Origin: Skeletonema tropicum | Lineage: Eukaryota > Bacillariophyta > Thalassiosirophyceae > Thalassiosirales > Thalassiosiraceae | Length of the DNA: 64,000 nucleotides | Assembly: GCA_037178625.1 (NCBI GenBank) | Contig: CM074131.1 | Coordinates: 1,674,001 to 1,738,000 of the forward strand | Direction of reading: 5' to 3' | In this document: positions 61,259 to 64,000 of the stretch, one piece after another | Position numbering within the stretch: the first letter of the stretch is position 1 | How the letters are laid out: each line of letters begins with the position of its first letter | Position numbers and translations under genes: made by a program | The notes under the pieces: generated by a model | Databases searched by the model: none | Told to the model about the DNA's origin: nothing | Seen by the model: only the letters and a program-made list of their open reading frames with translations

Positions 61259-63212
61259 ATGACGACGACAATAATGACGCTTCAGTATCTGATTCTCTTT
61301 TCATGCATCCTTATCGTGCACTCATTTTCTCCGCCCTGTCACCAGGTGCACAACAAAAGATGTCTCCCTCTTCAAACAAGCAGCCATCTGCCTCCCAAAC
61401 TCGAACATCTCGTTCAAGACACACTTGATTCCGATCGGAAAATCGTCGTAGTTACCGGAGGAGTCCTCTCTGGGATCGGTAAAGGCGTCACTGCATCTTC
61501 CATGGGTGTCCTCTTTCGAGCGATGGGGTATAGAGTCACTGCGCTGAAGATTGATCCCTATCTCAATGTCGATGCTGGGACCATGTCGCCATTTGAGCAC
61601 GGAGAGGTATTCGTCCTTGATGATGGCGGAGAAACTGACTTGGATTTGGGCAACTACGAACGCTTTTTGAGTGTCAGTCTAACGAAAGATAGTAATCTCA
61701 GTACAGGCAAGATCTATCAATCGCTGATTGAGCGAGAACGGGTAGGTGAATACCTTGGAAAGACAGTGCAAGTTGTGCCGCATATATCAGATGCAATTCA
61801 AGAGTGGATACTTAAAGTTGCACAGACACCTGTATCACGATTCTCCAAAGTTGCCAGCGATAATGGTGCAAGTGATGATGAACCTCCGGAGGTATGCATC
61901 GTTGAATTAGGCGGGACATTGGGTGACATTGAATCCATGCCATTTGTGGAAGCTTTACGACAGCTCCAAGAAAACCTTGGATACAAAAACTTGTGCTTTG
62001 CCCACGTCTCCCTTGTTCCTTCGTTGGGTGATCCAGCCGAGCAAAAGACAAAGCCGACGCAACACTCTGTGAAATCGATGATGCAAGCTTGGTCTTCGTC
62101 CAGATTTCTTGTGTTGTCGAGGCAAGGAACAGCTTGAGCCAAGTACGGTGTCCAAGCTCTCGTTATTTACATCAGTGCCAAAAGGTGCCATAGTATCATT
62201 GCATGATGTGTCAAATATATACCGTGTTCCATTGATGATGATTGAGCAAAATGTGCATTCGATGATGGCACAACGATTGCGTATGGGCCCGTACGAGAAG
62301 GGTGTTGATTATTCAATGGTTGAGGATTTGACGCGAATCGAGGAAAGTCAAGTCATCAAGGATTGGAAGAAGCTAGCGGATAGTGTAGACGAGCCAGAAT
62401 CAGAATGTGTGATTGGCATTGTTGGCAAGTATATCGAGCAAGGAGATGCATATTTATCGGTGGTAAAGGCGCTTACCCATGCATCAATTGCAACCAAACA
62501 AAGATTGCGGATTGAGTGGATTGAAGCATCCAGTCTCTATGAAGAGGAAGACGATGATGACGCTGAGAAAGAATTCGACAAAACTGCCTGGGACCGCCTG
62601 AAACTTTGTGACGGTGTCGTTGTTCCAGGAGGTTTTGGATCTCGTGGAATGGAAGGGAAGATACGAACAATCCAATACCTACGCGAAAATAAGGTGCCAT
62701 TTCTAGGCATTTGTCTTGGTATGCAAGCAACTGTTATTGAGTATTGCCGCAACGTATTAGGTATCGAAAAAGCTCACAGTGCTGAGTTCGTTGATGACCT
62801 GCTGAAAGACGAAGAGGACGCGGTGATTTTTATGCCTGAAGGTGACAGAACGAGACTAGGTGGGACTATGAGGCTCGGTGCCCGCGAAACAGAGTTGCTC
62901 GAAGGCAGTATTGCGCGCAGAATGTACGGTAGCGAGAAAGTGATGGAACGTCATAGGCATAGATATGAAGTGAACCCTGCTTTGGTTTCTAGGTTAGAAA
63001 GTGCAGGATTGCAGTTTGTAGGAAGAAACACAGACGAGAGTGGGCAGAGGATGGAAGTATGCGAGCTTAGTGAATCAACCCACCCCTACTTCGTGGCAAG
63101 TCAATACCATCCCGAGTTCACCAGCCGGCCAGAATTGCCGAATCCTTTATTCTTGGGACTACTTCAAACATGCAAAAAGACGATATCAGGGAGAGTAACT
63201 GTTGCCAACTAA
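61259..63212 (+). CDS. CTP synthase with plastid-type leader, one frame break
   Basis: Makes CTP from UTP, ATP and glutamine. The ATG at 61259 opens a signal peptide ([15 protein letters not shown]) followed by FSPP, which fits the diatom plastid junction, and a basic 20-residue stretch. The synthase domain begins [20 protein letters not shown]. It continues with [20 protein letters not shown] and [12 protein letters not shown]. The frame breaks at the TT of 62089-62090. Dropping one base restores [17 protein letters not shown] and gives 650 aa. The glutaminase half has the Cys nucleophile in [18 protein letters not shown] and [14 protein letters not shown] synthase is normally cytosolic, so a plastid copy is notable. 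The downstream ORF alone would lack ATP-binding residues, so I treat the two parts as one gene. Confidence 0.9.
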
Positions 63213-63217
63213 GCTAG

Positions 63218-64000
63218 TTACGTTATGTTGTACAAGATCTGCAACAGGACATCACACTGCTTCACAATTCTCCTATTTTTGTCGTTGTGTTTCATTGCTG
63301 TCTCGATCACAGCTATTCCATCGGCAGAAATAATTCTATCTGCCCAATTTTCTGACTTTAATACGAGGTAGTGGAGAGATTTGCACAACTCCTCAATCAA
63401 TACTTGATCATGTACCTGCTCTTTAATGCAAGAAAGTATTGAAACAACAGCTGGCACAGCTTCATTTGCAAAATAGGGATCTGCCTTCACCACATTCTTT
63501 ATGAAGCGAGAGCCATTTCGAATGATTCCAGAGGATGTTGGGTTGGATCTCATCGACGTCGCAACACATCCGATTCCACCTGCGTTTGCTATGGCTGCAA
63601 CGCACTTCTTCTTTGAGCTGATGCTAACAAGAACGGTCAGGGCGGCTTCTAGTAACGACGTTTCGTGAGGATGAACCATTATCAAGCAGATGATAGCGTC
63701 AATTGCTCCCGTTGAGAGGCATAACTTCTTGTGTTCGTCTGAATCATTTATTGCTGCACGAAGCGCCAAACAACAAGCCTCAAGAAGTGATAATGAAGTA
63801 TCATTGTTTTGCAACGTATGAATGATACACTTGATGCCATCTTCGGTACATAATGCGCCAAACGCCTTTGGCTGTTTCAATCCTACAGTTGACAAGAAGA
63901 AGCAAGCATTCTCAAAAATCTCCCTACTGCCAACGTTAGCAGCCATAGTTATCATCACGAAGGGCACGAATCTCAACGTAAAGTCTCCGTCTTCTTCCAA
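63218..64000 (-). CDS. Armadillo/HEAT-repeat protein, 5' part outside window
   Basis: A frame of 260 codons that is open to the window edge. It shows repeated helical units with the ARM pattern: ALCTEDGIKCIIHTLQNN, LLEACCLALRAAINDS, LCLSTGAIDAIICLIMVHP, AIANAGGIGCVATSM, and a last unit ADGIAVIETAMKHN. These make up about five repeats. The fold is a protein-interaction superhelix; without the N-terminus no specific family (importin-alpha, vacuolar Vac8-like, PF16-like) can be chosen. The stop codon is five bases from that of CTP synthase, so the transcripts must overlap at their 3' ends. Confidence 0.85.
   Translation of the reverse strand: MEEDGDFTLRFVPFVMITMAANVGSREIFENACFFLSTVGLKQPKAFGALCTEDGIKCIIHTLQNNDTSLSLLEACCLALRAAINDSDEHKKLCLSTGAIDAIICLIMVHPHETSLLEAALTVLVSISSKKKCVAAIANAGGIGCVATSMRSNPTSSGIIRNGSRFIKNVVKADPYFANEAVPAVVSILSCIKEQVHDQVLIEELCKSLHYLVLKSENWADRIISADGIAVIETAMKHNDKNRRIVKQCDVLLQILYNIT

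Noticed and set aside
28270..63212. Programmed +1 ribosomal frameshifting as explanation for the broken genes
   Set aside because: The sites share no common slippery word or stop-codon context, and three lie within one gene; insertion errors are simpler.
1..64000. tRNA, rRNA or snRNA genes
   Set aside because: Reading the spacers I found no cloverleaf with a convincing T-loop word; a covariance-model scan would be decisive.

Overview
The window is nuclear DNA from a photosynthetic stramenopile, most likely a centric diatom of the Thalassiosira/Cyclotella type. Four lines of evidence support this. Genes have GT-AG introns of roughly 70-260 bp. Several N-termini are signal peptides ending in an ASAFAP-like junction (TA|F, G|F, HS|F), the hallmark of import into a secondary red plastid. 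The families present are eukaryotic (myosin, Qa-SNARE, golgin, UBE2J, NAE1, Ku80, BRAP). One myosin has the motor-IQ-CBS-PB1-membrane-anchor layout known from diatoms. I count about 31 protein genes, no convincing tRNA or rRNA gene, one satellite-like tandem array and one inverted-repeat mobile element.

Layout. 1-5 kb: tRNA m7G methyltransferase and two poorly characterised genes. 5-9.5 kb: a divergent pair of plastid-targeted genes, a GDT1/PAM71-like Mn/Ca transporter and a pyruvate dehydrogenase E1 whose alpha and beta subunits are fused. 9.6-13.3 kb: a Golgi-type sulfotransferase-like protein and NAE1/AXR1, separated by a promoter with a G-quadruplex-type C tract. 13.4-16.7 kb: about 18 copies of a 184-bp tandem repeat. 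16.9-19.8 kb: a class I haem peroxidase and, divergently, an EF-hand/LCIB carbonic-anhydrase fusion whose promoter carries clustered CRE-like (CO2/cAMP) elements. 19.8-28.1 kb: a single-pass membrane protein, a truncated and a full-length TMF-type golgin facing each other, a 1.65-kb terminal-inverted-repeat element in the golgin/UBE2J promoter, and the UBE2J E2. 28.3-31.9 kb: Ku80 (three frame breaks) and a Sed5-type syntaxin with His at the ionic zero layer. 32.2-42.5 kb: a giant (about 3,364-residue) myosin with five tandem four-CBS units. 42.7-50.3 kb: a PNK-like kinase, a chromate-transporter homologue, a PspA-like protein, small membrane proteins and a secreted protein with an S74 intramolecular chaperone. 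50.5-64 kb: a zinc-finger/TruA/2OG-oxygenase fusion, a GT61-like glycosyltransferase, a trypsin-like protease, a diatom-type unknown, BRAP, a probably plastid CTP synthase and an ARM-repeat protein cut by the window end.

Functional threads are plastid carbon metabolism (PDH E1, LCIB, GDT1, CTP synthase, peroxidase) and secretory traffic (syntaxin, golgin, UBE2J, sulfotransferase, GT61). Most neighbours are divergent or convergent pairs with very short spacers.

Caution for users: five conserved genes (Ku80 three times, S74 protein, GT61, protease, CTP synthase) and one doubtful locus need one base removed to restore frame. Every case is +1 and can be placed in a short homopolymer. This looks more like systematic insertion errors in the source assembly than real inactivation, but the sequence alone cannot settle it. 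Exon boundaries were worked out by hand from GT-AG sites and reading-frame continuity.
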